Assembly: GCA_963930775.1 (NCBI GenBank)
Contig: OZ005689.1
Coordinates: forward strand, 6,363,569 to 6,427,568
DNA from: Cliona cf. orientalis
Taxonomy: Eukaryota; Porifera; Demospongiae; Clionaida; Clionaidae
Reading direction: 5' to 3'
Length of the DNA stretch: 64,000 nucleotides
This document shows positions 55,362 through 64,000 of the stretch, in pieces. Made by a program: the position numbers and the translations under genes. How positions within the stretch are numbered: the stretch's first letter is position 1; the number at the start of each line of letters is the position of its first letter. The notes beneath the pieces were generated by a model, which worked only from the letters and a program-made list of their open reading frames with translations, was not told where the DNA came from and made no database searches.

Positions 55362-55575
55362 CGGATGGGAGGGGCTGGGAGATCAGGGGATGGATTGCGA
55401 ATGAGTTAGTGTGGGAGGGGCTGGGAGGCTAGGTCTGGGGATGGGTTGCGAATGATTAGCAGGGTTAGTCTCTGGGATTTGTGTATACTTGGACTGGAGG
55501 GGCTGGGAGGTCTGGGACTGTATGGGTTGTGAATGGCTAGCATGCAGGGATAGTGTGGGAGGAGCTGGATTGTGT
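55362..55575. repeat. G-rich imperfect minisatellite
   Basis: Imperfect repeats of the pattern GGAGGGGCTGGGAGGTC followed by GGGTTGYGAATGG. The same block occurs at 63266-63475 as part of the tandem duplication. The G-runs could form quadruplexes, which is inference. Confidence 0.75.
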
Positions 55576-55639
55576 AGGGTTTATCTATAAAAAATTAATA
55601 GTTAAAATAACGGCTGCCAGCAGCGATATGCAACGGTGG

Positions 55640-55692
55640 TGGCCGAGTGCTTGGGGTCTTGTGTATGGAATGGAATAGAGTGGGTTCAAATC
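55640..55692 (+). other. tRNA-like Pol III boxes (SINE head?)
   Basis: A-box TGGCCGAGTGC at 55640 and B-box GGGTTCAAATC at 55682 at roughly tRNA spacing, but no cloverleaf could be closed. It is repeated at 63532-63585, where the A-box is TGGCCTAGTGC. Confidence 0.4.
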
Positions 55693-55973
55693 TTGCTGTA
55701 CGCTTTGACTTTATTTTTTTTCCCCTGTCAAATTTTCTAAGTGTTGGCAGTTTGCATTTGCGTTAGATCGCATTTGCATCGTAACAAGGCATGTATGCCT
55801 CCCTTCCTCAACTGAGATTATGAGGAAGCCCTTCTCAATATAATGCATAAGTATGACTAAAAGTGATTCTTTACTGTAAACTAAGTATTGATAGGCGTGT
55901 ATGCATAGGTGTGACTAAAAGTAAGTCGTTCCTCCAATAGTTAATAATTGCTCCCATTTTAGTCAAGAACTAG

Positions 55974-56374
55974 AGCTCTGTAGAGCACATACCCCGCGCG
56001 CTCTGAAGCCACTATAGCGTATAATAATAATATAGTATTGCAACACTCTGAGGCATACATGTAGCTGTTTCATGACGTGACGACCCTTTCCAACACAGTG
56101 CTTGAGCATGCGCAATCGCATCCGCATACTAAAATAGTGGGTGTGGTCAATAAACCACAGGCATGCTGAACAGAAAATGCACGATTTGTAGCACTAGTAA
56201 GCCTTTTTGAGAAATTCGAAGCGCGTACAAACCAGTTTTTCACCGATATCTACCGATTGATTGTGCTTATAGCACGCAGAGACGCCTAGAACTCCAGATC
56301 TGGCGATTTTCGTGCCGACAACAACGACAACAACAGACGATTGCTTTACCCCTTGCGCATGCGCGCGGGGTAAT
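55974..56374 (+). mobile_element. MITE family B copy with visible empty site
   Basis: It starts AGCTCTGTAGAGCACATACC and ends GCGCATGCGCGCGGGGTAAT, flanked by TAG on both sides (55971-55973, 56375-56377). The duplicated locus at 63882 has the uninterrupted GAACTAGCAGGACTAT, which is the empty site. Confidence 0.8.
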
Positions 56375-56679
56375 TAGCAGGACTATGAACACTGAAGAAT
56401 CTGATCTTGCTGCCATTCTGGGAAATGCATTCAACCGTTTCAATCGCTGTCCTTTACCATGATTGCATCGTAGGTACTCATTTATTCATAATGAAGTGTG
56501 CATGACATTGTATTATGTAATCACATGTCACTCTTGGGGAATAATAGCGTTCACTTGGCAATTAATGCAGTCGAGAAGAGACAAAATGAGAGCCATATTG
56601 CATTGTTGCTATCGCTGTGATATCTGTTCTCTTTATTGTGGTTCATTTGATAGATTTCAGTTTCAATTATGCAGCTAGG

Positions 56680-56834
56680 AGTCTTGAGATAGCTGGCTGC
56701 ATTGCCAGGCAAGGCGGCCGGAGTTTCTCAAAACGATACAGATTTCTGCAATGATTGTGGTTATTTAACTCTCTGGTCTCATATGACCGAGACTGCTTGA
56801 ATGGAGCTGGAGTGGTTGCAGTCCAAGCTAGTAA
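56680..56834 (+). pseudogene. relic of GPI-protein exon 1
   Basis: Frameshifted similarity to exon 1 of the gene at 54456: CIARQGG in one frame, then NDTDFCNDCG, RDCLNGAGV and VQA in others, followed by a preserved GTAAGT donor. The signal peptide part is not recognisable. Confidence 0.65.
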
Positions 56835-57299
56835 GTAAATCTACCGCATTGCCTCTAATTTAATGGACATCTCTAATTATCCGGACACCATTTCGAATTA
56901 TTTTTTTACCTCTAATTACACCGGACAGTCAATGAAGTTTGAATTTTTGTTGTTCATTTTATCAAAATCATTTAATCATAGATTCCATTATAATTTCATC
57001 ATAGGTTGGCCGATTTTTTGTTATTGTTATTGATTGGGACTCAGGATGTAATATAGGTCAAGATCATTTAACGACCATAATATTATTTCCAATTTTTCAC
57101 ATTCATTCATGCATGCATAGCTTAATTAATGTAAATTGCAAGGAATGTTCACCTGGTTTTTCATGTACGCATAACAATTGCATATTAGCACAAAGAATAG
57201 ATCACAAGGCACATGATTCAGGATCAAGAATCTGTAAAAAAAAACAAAAGTTGCTAATTAAATTATTTAAAGGTGTTAACAGTAATCTTAAACTTGTTG
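56835..57299. other. no feature seen
   Basis: AT-rich sequence between the relic exon and the repeat at 57300; no supported gene. Confidence 0.4.
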
Positions 57300-57392
57300 C
57301 AAGGGTATGCACCTTAGTCATAATATTATATGTTATGCATGCATGGTCATAGCTAGAAGTATACTAACTTTCATGTCTGACTTACAAGATAT
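57300..57392 (+). repeat. direct repeat flanking the DIRS-like relic, left copy
   Basis: The block from AAGGGTATGCA to CTGACTTACAAGAT recurs at 61556-61637 in the same orientation, including CATAGCTAGAAGTATACTAA. The two copies bracket the DIRS-like element and the minisatellite. Confidence 0.75.
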
Positions 57393-57619
57393 ATATTTTC
57401 TGTCGTTTGAACGCAGTCTTATCGTTTCTGTGTATGCATGCATGCATTGTGTCTGGGAGATGGTTGTTTGTTGTCACAGTGGAGACGCTGGGTTGTGTGT
57501 TTATGTTGTATGCACGGACAATTTGGCTCAGCTGGTGGGTATTTATGATGCTTTGAGTAGTAGTCACTCTCTCGGCGACTCCTATTCGTAGTGTAGAGCA
57601 GTTTTTGTTGGCGATTTCA

Positions 57620-60510
57620 TTTCGCAGTGCATCAAGCAGCTTCGTTTCCATTGGCTAAGTTCATCCTATTCTCTAATCCGACGATGATCTCTCCAGCTAA
57701 TCAAGCTTCTGGTTCCAGTGTCGCTGCTCCAGCTCTATCTGCTGGCCAGCTGTCCCAGGTCCTTACTTCAGTGAAGGATTGCCTGCGTGACGAGATGCAG
57801 TCACTGAAGAGAGAGCTGTCTCAAGAGAGGGAAGCAGCAGATGATAGGCTCGTGAAAAGGATGAGGATGGAGAAAGGCCCTACTTTCAAAAAGAAATCTC
57901 ATGAAAAGCAATTCCAATTCACATGATGCTACCATCATGGATAAGATGAAGGAGGCAACTGCAGCATTGCAACCGACTCCACCGGCAGTGGAAAAGGCCA
58001 AGACAAGCCTAGAGGAAGGTGTGACTTCTCTTAAAACTAGGTAGAAGCATAGTATTAGTCTAAGAATTGCTGATAGGTCCGAGTATGGTTGGGCTGTAGT
58101 GGAGAAATATATAGAGGATGAGTTGGCAGATGGGGAGGACGATGAGAAGAGAATCCAGAGAGCAGATTTTAGGGCTGGGAAAAAGCTTAAGTCTGTCAAG
58201 GGAGCTAAAAATAAGAAAGGGTCTGGCCCTCGGTCTGGCAAGAAACCTCGGCATGCTATAATATATATAGTGTCCAGGCTGGAAGAGGGCCTTCCACTGA
58301 TGGGCCGGGACCATAATAGCTGCATTATTGCCTACAGTCGATAAGATGTCTAGATCCTCTAGTGGCATCCAAGCAGGCAGAAGCCTGCAGCAGCTTGGCC
58401 CTTGTTTTATGTGTGGAAAACATAGTCATTTGCGTAAGTCTTTCCCCTTGTTGCTTGGTACAGCTAACAAATGAACATACTGATATTTACTAATTATTGT
58501 TAATCATTGTCTGTAATGTTTTCATTTGCTCATGTTATTTTACCTGTACATGTGGTGTTGAGCCATGGACACTGGCGTAGGAAGCATGGGTGCACCGGGT
58601 GCTGGTGCACCCATGAAATTTCTGAGTGGAACACACACTAAGTCACACTTTGCTCTGAAGTGTTTTTATGTTATCGATTTAGTGTAGCTACACATAGGCA
58701 TCAGAGCACCCGTTTACCAAATCATCTTCCTACGCCTATGATGGAGGCATGTTTCTCTTTGAATTGTAGATATTTCGGATGTATGTGATGCTGTTTTGTA
58801 TTGCTGTTGGGATGTGTGTGGTGAGGAAGGAAGTGAGGGGACCTCGGGCAGCGGTTTAGTAGAGCATTACCTTGAGAATGATCAAGCAGATGATACTTGC
58901 CCCAAAGATCAGCCCTTGTCAGTGCAGGGAAGATTGCGGGAGCATTCCAGTTTTTGGGAACAGAATCTAGCTAGAGGCCTCACAAATTGTACTGGACATA
59001 ATCACCAGTGGTTACAAACTACCTTTCTTTGTAAAGAATCATTGCTTAGCAGTTAAGCATGCTAAGTTTGTTGAAGAATCCATTGATGATTCAGTTCATT
59101 CACATTGTGCACGGAAATCGATGTCCTGTCCAATAGTGTGCAGTCCACTCCTTGTGGTTGAAAATGCAAAGGGGAAGTTTAGGCTGGTAGTTGACCTCCG
59201 TTATGTCAACCAGTTTCTGATAGCTACAGTGCAAGTTTAAGTATGAGGGCCTTGATCTCATTTCCTCCTTATTTAGTAACTCAGCTATATAACACATGTT
59301 TATATTATGTTGGATGCAATTACTGCCCGTATCTTAGCAAGCATTGTGGGTCAAATCATTTCAATGAGTCTGGCTATTGGGCCAATAGTTCGCCTACGGA
59401 CTAGGGCACTTTATGGGATCATCAATCAGCGGATTTTCTGGTCAGATAGGCTTGCTCTCTCTACTGAAGCCCGGGATGAGCTTAATTTTTGGCAGAATAA
59501 CAATGTCATTGTTCAGCTTAATGGGAATGCTATTTGGTTCTCCCTATAGTGTTACTATGGTTGCTTATTCTGATGCTAGCGGCACAGGTTGTGGTGGATA
59601 TGTGGTTGAGCTAGGACCAGAGGTGTCTCACTGCCTGTGGTCAGCTCTACATGGCGAGAACTTAGGGCGGTGGATCATGTTCTATGCTCTTTTGCTCCTA
59701 ATAATTAAGCTCAAGGGTCACACTGTCAAATGGCTAATAGTATCTGATAATCAGAATGTTGTCCAGATCATCCAGTATGGCAGTAAAAAGCCTCATTTAC
59801 AAGATGGTGCGATGAGTATTCAACTTTTTTGAAACATGTTTTCAGCACTCCATTAAGCTAGTGATGAACTGGGTTCCCAGGAGTGAAAATGAGGTTGCTG
59901 ATTATACATCAGCAAGCTTAGAGATTTTGATGATTGGAAAGTTAATCCAATAATAATTATTTTTCAGTATTTGAGCAAAGCCTGGGGTCCTTTCACTGTC
60001 GATTATTTTGCTTCGGATTATAACTGCCAGCTACTGCGTTTTCATATCAAATTTTGTGTGCCTAATTATAATACTGAAGCTGTGAACACTTTCACAGTAA
60101 ATTGATCCGGTGAAACTTGTTGGCTGGTGCCTCCTTTATATCTAGTTGGGCATGCTCTATTGCATGCTGAGGCTTGCAAAGCAAGGGGAGTTTTAGTGGT
60201 GCCCCTTTGAAAGTCAGCAGCATTCTGGCCTCTCCTCTGTCCTGATGGGCGTCATTTGGCTCCATTTTTTTCATGCCTGGCAATCATTCCCGGGCCAGTT
60301 TTTGATGGTATATTTCTACCTGGCCGAAGTGGTAGCAACATTGGAGACTCACTAGCTGTTGACTCGTTGGTGCTAGCTTGTTACTTTGATTTTGCTGTAC
60401 CTGTTAATGCTGGCTTTTGTCTGTATAATGCCACTGGCTATTGTAATAAAATTAATGTGCCCTCTTCTGGCCACTATGAATTATATACATTTTACGTTGC
60501 TACTATGGTA
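57620..60510 (+). mobile_element. degraded DIRS-like retroelement (gag, RT, RNase H)
   Basis: From left to right: a gag-like frame (57686-57925) beginning MISPANQASGSSV with a coiled-coil stretch and KKKSHEKQFQF; a zinc-knuckle-like CFMCGKHSHLR (near 58400); an RT fragment VVENAKGKFRLVVDLRYVNQ (59150-59220); an RNase H part with YSDASGTGCGGYVV (59565) and SDNQNV; and a WGPFTVDYFASDYNCQL block (59985). This order and the last block are typical of DIRS/Ngaro elements. Many stops and frameshifts, a deleted RT core and no visible tyrosine recombinase mean it is dead. Confidence 0.7.
58570..58740. mobile_element. MITE family A, 171 bp, inside the DIRS-like relic
   Basis: It begins CACTGGCGTAGGAAG and ends CTTCCTACGCCTATG, flanked by the 5-bp direct repeat ATGGA (58565-58569, 58741-58745). 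The interior has a GGTGCACCGGGTGCTGGTGC palindrome-like motif. Confidence 0.85.
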
Positions 60511-60604
60511 TAATCGTTGAGACTTATGTATTGTTTTGACTCGTCCACTGGGATTTCTTTAGCTAATGGACTGATGATAGCTGCATGGACTTCAGTCTGT
60601 TGTG

Positions 60605-61345
60605 TGTTTCTCTGTGGAAAGTGGACTTGTGGGTCCTGTGTATGTGGAATAGGACTTGTCATAGGCGTAGGAAGATGGTAATGGTTGAGGGGGCATTGTA
60701 ATATTTGCGTGCGAAGCGCGTGCAAAATTTTTGCGACCATACCCACTTTGGGTATAAACTACGCCCTTTTGAAACGAATATTAAATTGATCAGAACAGAT
60801 GTTGTAGCTACTTTAGTACTTATTCTCGAAATTCAATATGATATTTCATAGTCAGGCCTATAACAGTATGTACAGGCATTGCTGTGGCTGTTGGGGCACT
60901 GGCCCCCTTCCTTGCTGGTTGGGGGGGCACGTGCCCCGGTGCCCCCCTGGTTCCTACGCCTATGCTTGTGGGTCCGGATTGGGTGTTTCTATGCATGGAA
61001 CGTGGACTTGTGGGTCCTACCTATGTGCGTGTCCCTACGTAGGGATACAAGTGTGGATTTGTGGGTCCTACACGTGTGTCCCTATACGTATGTGGATTGT
61101 GGACTTGTGTTCCTGTATGTGTGTTCCTATGAGGAACATGGACTTGTGGGTCCAGTATAGGTGTTCCTATGTGGAATGTGGACTTGTGGGTCCAGTATAG
61201 GTGTTCCTATGAGGAATATGGACTTGTGGGTTCAGTATAGGTGTTCCTATGTGGAATGTGGACTTGTGGGTCCAGTATGTGTGCTCCTATGTGGGGTGGG
61301 GACTTGTGGGTCCTATGAGTGTTCCTCTGTAGAATGTGGAGTATG
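60605..61345. repeat. about 40-bp minisatellite interrupted by a MITE
   Basis: Units of the pattern GTGGACTTGTGGGTCCAGTA + TAGGTGTTCCTATGTGGAAT are repeated about eight times from 61007. One detached unit at 60605-60659 lies on the other side of the MITE at 60660-60964. Confidence 0.85.
60660..60964. mobile_element. MITE family A, 305 bp, inside the minisatellite
   Basis: It begins CATAGGCGTAGGAAG and ends TTCCTACGCCTATG, flanked by the direct repeat CTTGT (60655-60659, 60965-60969). It shares the interior GCG(T/C)GC(A/G)AAGCGCG block and G/C-runs with the copy at 12565. Confidence 0.85.
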
Positions 61346-61555
61346 ACTTAATATGGGTAGTTGTATTTACCCTCGTACACATGCATGAATTGCTCATTCA
61401 CGTTTTCCTTATTTATGCGCAAATCATGTTCACATTCAGATATATTCTCAGCTGGATTATGGTCAGATCTTTCTTCTATCGAGGATCCGGAACTCCAACA
61501 ACTTGCACAATCTCTGCCTAGCCTAGTGCTCCAAGGTAGCTACTTAAAGCAGTGC

Positions 61556-61637
61556 AAGGGTATGCATCTTAGTCATGCATGTTCTGCATGGTCATAGCTA
61601 GAAGTATACTAACTTTCATGTCTGACTTACAAGATCC
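61556..61637 (+). repeat. direct repeat flanking the DIRS-like relic, right copy
   Basis: Same orientation copy of 57300-57392, differing by a few substitutions and a short deletion. Confidence 0.75.
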
Positions 61638-61937
61638 AGTCTTCATAATATTATGTGTGTGTACCATCTTGAATTTCCGCACTACGGCCAACCTATGCAT
61701 TGCGACAGAATGCCTATGCATGGTGGAATTTGCTGGAATTCGATTGATGCTGTTTCATGCCATGGGCACTCAAGATTAGTAATTATTGTATCTGCCCCTC
61801 TCTCTATATTAGATCATAATTGTAATAAATACTGCAATCTGATTGGTCATTAGCAGGGGTCTATTATGTGATAGAACTCCTACAAGATTTTGATAGAATC
61901 CCTACAACTTTATATCCTCAGGCTGTTAGCTACAGTG
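61638..61937. other. no feature seen
   Basis: No supported gene or repeat between the direct repeat and the palindromic array. Confidence 0.4.
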
Positions 61938-62140
61938 TTTTATTATAACACATCATGAGATTCTTAATACAACATAAGATCATAATCTTATGATGTGTTA
62001 ATTATTACTAACACTTCATAAAAGTATAATCTTATGAAGTGTTAATAATAACTAACACATCATAAGATTATAATCTTTTGAAGTGTTAATAATAATTAAC
62101 ACATCATTAGATTATAATCTTATGAAGTGTTAATAATAAT
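61938..62140. repeat. tandem array of palindromes
   Basis: About four units of roughly 44 bp, each an inverted repeat of the form AACACTTCATAAGATTATAA with TCTTATGAAGTGTT, joined by TAATAATAA spacers. Confidence 0.8.
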
Positions 62141-62406
62141 TATGAACATTACATCGTGGTGCTAAAGTCAGCCGGAACCTTAATTACCGCCTCTCTTTTT
62201 TATGCAAATTTTGTGCCCAGCGTAAACAGTCAGACTGTATAAAATTGCAACAAAACTAGGGCTATTAACACCCCAGAAAGTGATTTAACAGAATTAACTT
62301 CATCTGAGCAGAATTTTTTCGTCAGTAAGTCTGTATGATAGTACAATTATTATGATAGTGTGTTCCATAATACCTTGGATTTTTTTATAATACAGACTCG
62401 GACAAG

Positions 62407-62983
62407 ATGAGGAGCATTCTTGCCATCGTTGCTATCTCCTGTTTCTTTGTTGTGGCTTCATCGCAATCGAGTGATTGCTTGAACAGATTCAATGAACTGA
62501 GCAGTTGCGTTAGCAGGCTGTCGTCAAGCGCTGACACTGAGGCCGTTTGCAACCAATGTGGCAACGGCTTGATTAGGTATTACCAAGACTGCGCAGGTGG
62601 AGCTGGAGTAGATACAGTCAAGCAAGGTAATTTTTTGCAGCTAATCATAGTAATTATAATAATAATTTTTTTGCAGCTAGATTTAATAATGCAAGTTACC
62701 CAGTTCTTTAGCTGCATGCATGCATGCATAGTGTTATTTTTAGTGTTAGTATATATTCTTAAATACATGCAGCATGCGGTGATGTCGATATTAAATGCAT
62801 GACATTGTCATTATATATTAAATTTTACAGCAGTTGTGCAAGTCTTCTAGTAGCATTTTTAAGCCCAATAATCATTTTTTTTTACTCTGCTACAATGCAA
62901 CTGGTGGAAGTTCTACCATCCACACTGTCACTGCTATCGTCACTGCACTGGGATTGACTGGAGTGGCAATGCTCTTTTTCTAA
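62407..62983 (+). CDS. GPI-protein paralogue with damaged second exon
   Basis: Exon 1 (62407-62626, 220 nt) is intact: signal peptide MRSILAIVAISCFFVVASSQ, then DCLNRF, SSCVSR, VCNQCG and YYQDCAGG, ending at a GTAATT donor in the same phase as the copy at 54456. The exon-2 region (to TAA at 62981) has lost about 10 bp that carried the acceptor AG and the sixth Cys (CTGCTACAATGCAACTGG). Reading through the intron instead gives 131 codons with a strongly hydrophobic stretch (LQLIIVIIIIIFLQLDLIM) and a stop at 62800. So this is either a pseudogene or a re-shaped membrane form. Confidence 0.55.
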
Positions 62984-63265
62984 GTGGACAATGACAGATT
63001 CAGCTAGAAGTTAGCTATTTAACTTACTGAACTGTAGTAGAGTTTGTAGCTATTAAATTTTGCATTAGTATTATTATAGATAACTTCACTAGGAAGTGAA
63101 TATAAAAAAATTTGTATTTCTCTGATTGTGCAAACAGAAACATGTATGCTAATTTTAAGCAGTCTGTAATTTAACACTGCAGCTATCTTGAGGAACTAGT
63201 GATTTCCTTAGTAGTATTGTTCAGTAGGCATATAATGACACAAATGCAATCCCGACCTAATCCGG

Positions 63266-63475
63266 ATGGGAGGGGCTTGGAGGTCAGGGGATGGATTGCG
63301 AATGGTTAGTATACGGTTAGGTGTGGGAGGGGCTGGGAGGTCTGGGGATGGGTTGCGAATGGTTAGCAGGATTAGTCTCTGGGATTTGTGTATGGACTGG
63401 AGGGGCTGGGAGCTCTGGGACTGGGTTGTGAATGGCTAGCATGCAGCGATAGTGTGGGAGGGGGCTGGGTTGTGT
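63266..63475. repeat. G-rich imperfect minisatellite, second copy
   Basis: Counterpart of 55362-55575 within the duplicated unit, with the same GGAGGGGCTGGGAGGTC core. Confidence 0.7.
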
Positions 63476-63531
63476 AGGGTTTGTCTATAAATTGTTGAAA
63501 TAACAGCTGCCAGCAGTGACATGCAACGGTG

Positions 63532-63585
63532 GTGGCCTAGTGCTTGGGGTCTTGTGTATGGAATGGAATAGAGCGGGTTCAAATC
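63532..63585 (+). other. tRNA-like Pol III boxes, second copy
   Basis: Counterpart of 55640-55692 with a mutated A-box and intact B-box GGGTTCAAATC. Confidence 0.35.
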
Positions 63586-64000
63586 TTAAGCTTGCTGTAC
63601 GCTTTGACTTTAATTTTTTTCCCTGTCGAATTTTTAAGTGTTGATAGTTTGCATTTGCGTTAAATCGCATTTGCATCGTAACAATATGCCTCCCTTTCTC
63701 AACTGAGATTATGAGGAAGGCCTTAATACTCAATATTATGCATAAGTATGACTAAAAGTGATTCTTTACTGTAGATTAAGTATTGATAGGCATAAGTATT
63801 GATAGGCATGTATGCATAGGTGTGACTAAAAGTGATTCGTTCCTCCAATAGTTAATAATTGCTCCCAATTTAGTGAAGAACTAGCAGGACTATAGATCTA
63901 CAAACATTGAAGAATCCGATATTATTATTGCTACTTTTCTGGGAAATGCATTCAACCGTTTCATTCACTGTCATTTACCATGATTGCATCGTAGGTACTC

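Larger units (their letters stand above)
62130..64000 (+). repeat. second copy of the 54150-56480 duplication unit
   Basis: The order upstream region, GPI-type gene, G-rich minisatellite, tRNA-like boxes and flank matches 54150-56480. It continues past the right edge: the last bases match 56460-56478. The MITE at 55974 is absent here. Confidence 0.85.

Noticed and set aside
60838..61346. Cys/Gly/Leu-rich plus-strand frames
   Set aside because: They read across the minisatellite and a MITE; the regularity comes from the DNA repeat.

Overview
The window is animal nuclear DNA, most probably from a demosponge; an Amphimedon-like genome is my guess, made without any search. It is AT-rich, with short GT/AG introns, long (GA)n arrays, many short inverted-repeat transposons and decayed retroelements. 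From 307 to 51466 it carries a same-strand (minus) array of seven intron-rich genes built from Calx-beta domains, plus one ruined member. On the plus strand from 54456 to the right edge lies a tandem family of small cysteine-rich, apparently GPI-anchored secreted proteins. I rebuilt every complete gene from splice signals, and all models are frame-consistent from ATG to stop.

Layout. Genes 1-4 (307-25694): gene 1 (307-3628, 3' end beyond the left edge) has a signal peptide and at least three Calx-beta domains. Gene 2 (5757-9519, 596 aa), gene 3 (18082-20933, 644 aa) and gene 4 (21777-25694, 724 aa) each have a signal peptide, four Calx-beta domains, one transmembrane helix and a cytoplasmic tail. 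The tails are unrelated: gene 2 has tyrosine motifs, gene 3 a Ser/Thr/Pro-rich tail, gene 4 a tail of tandem tyrosine/acidic repeats. A pseudogene (14904-17700) between genes 2 and 3 combines a recent copy of gene 2 exons with the 3' end of another paralogue, and a nearby non-LTR retrotransposon is itself split by a small DNA transposon.

Genes 5-7 (26420-51466) look secreted and share a C-terminal domain that I recognise as the inter-alpha-trypsin-inhibitor heavy-chain C-terminal domain (ITIH_C), including the Gly-Asp-Pro-His-Phe processing motif. Gene 5 (1312 aa) is 5 Calx-beta + 4 Ig-like + ITIH_C; gene 6 (700 aa) is 3 Calx-beta + ITIH_C; gene 7 (949 aa) is Reeler + 3 Calx-beta + Thr/Pro-rich mucin linker + ITIH_C. 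In vertebrate heavy chains the Asp-Pro bond is cut and the new C-terminal Asp is esterified to chondroitin sulfate. The same motif at the end of Calx-beta arms suggests, as inference, a sponge matrix system in which adhesive arms are covalently coupled to a glycan. With the membrane Calx-beta receptors alongside, the cluster resembles an extracellular adhesion or recognition locus; sponge aggregation factors are also Calx-beta proteins, but identity with them cannot be shown here.

Right end (51467-64000): mostly transposon relics (an RT fragment, a DIRS-like gag/RT/RNase H ruin, several MITEs), a minisatellite, palindromic repeats, and the GPI-protein family: an intact gene at 54456, a relic at 56680, and a copy at 62407 that has lost its splice acceptor.
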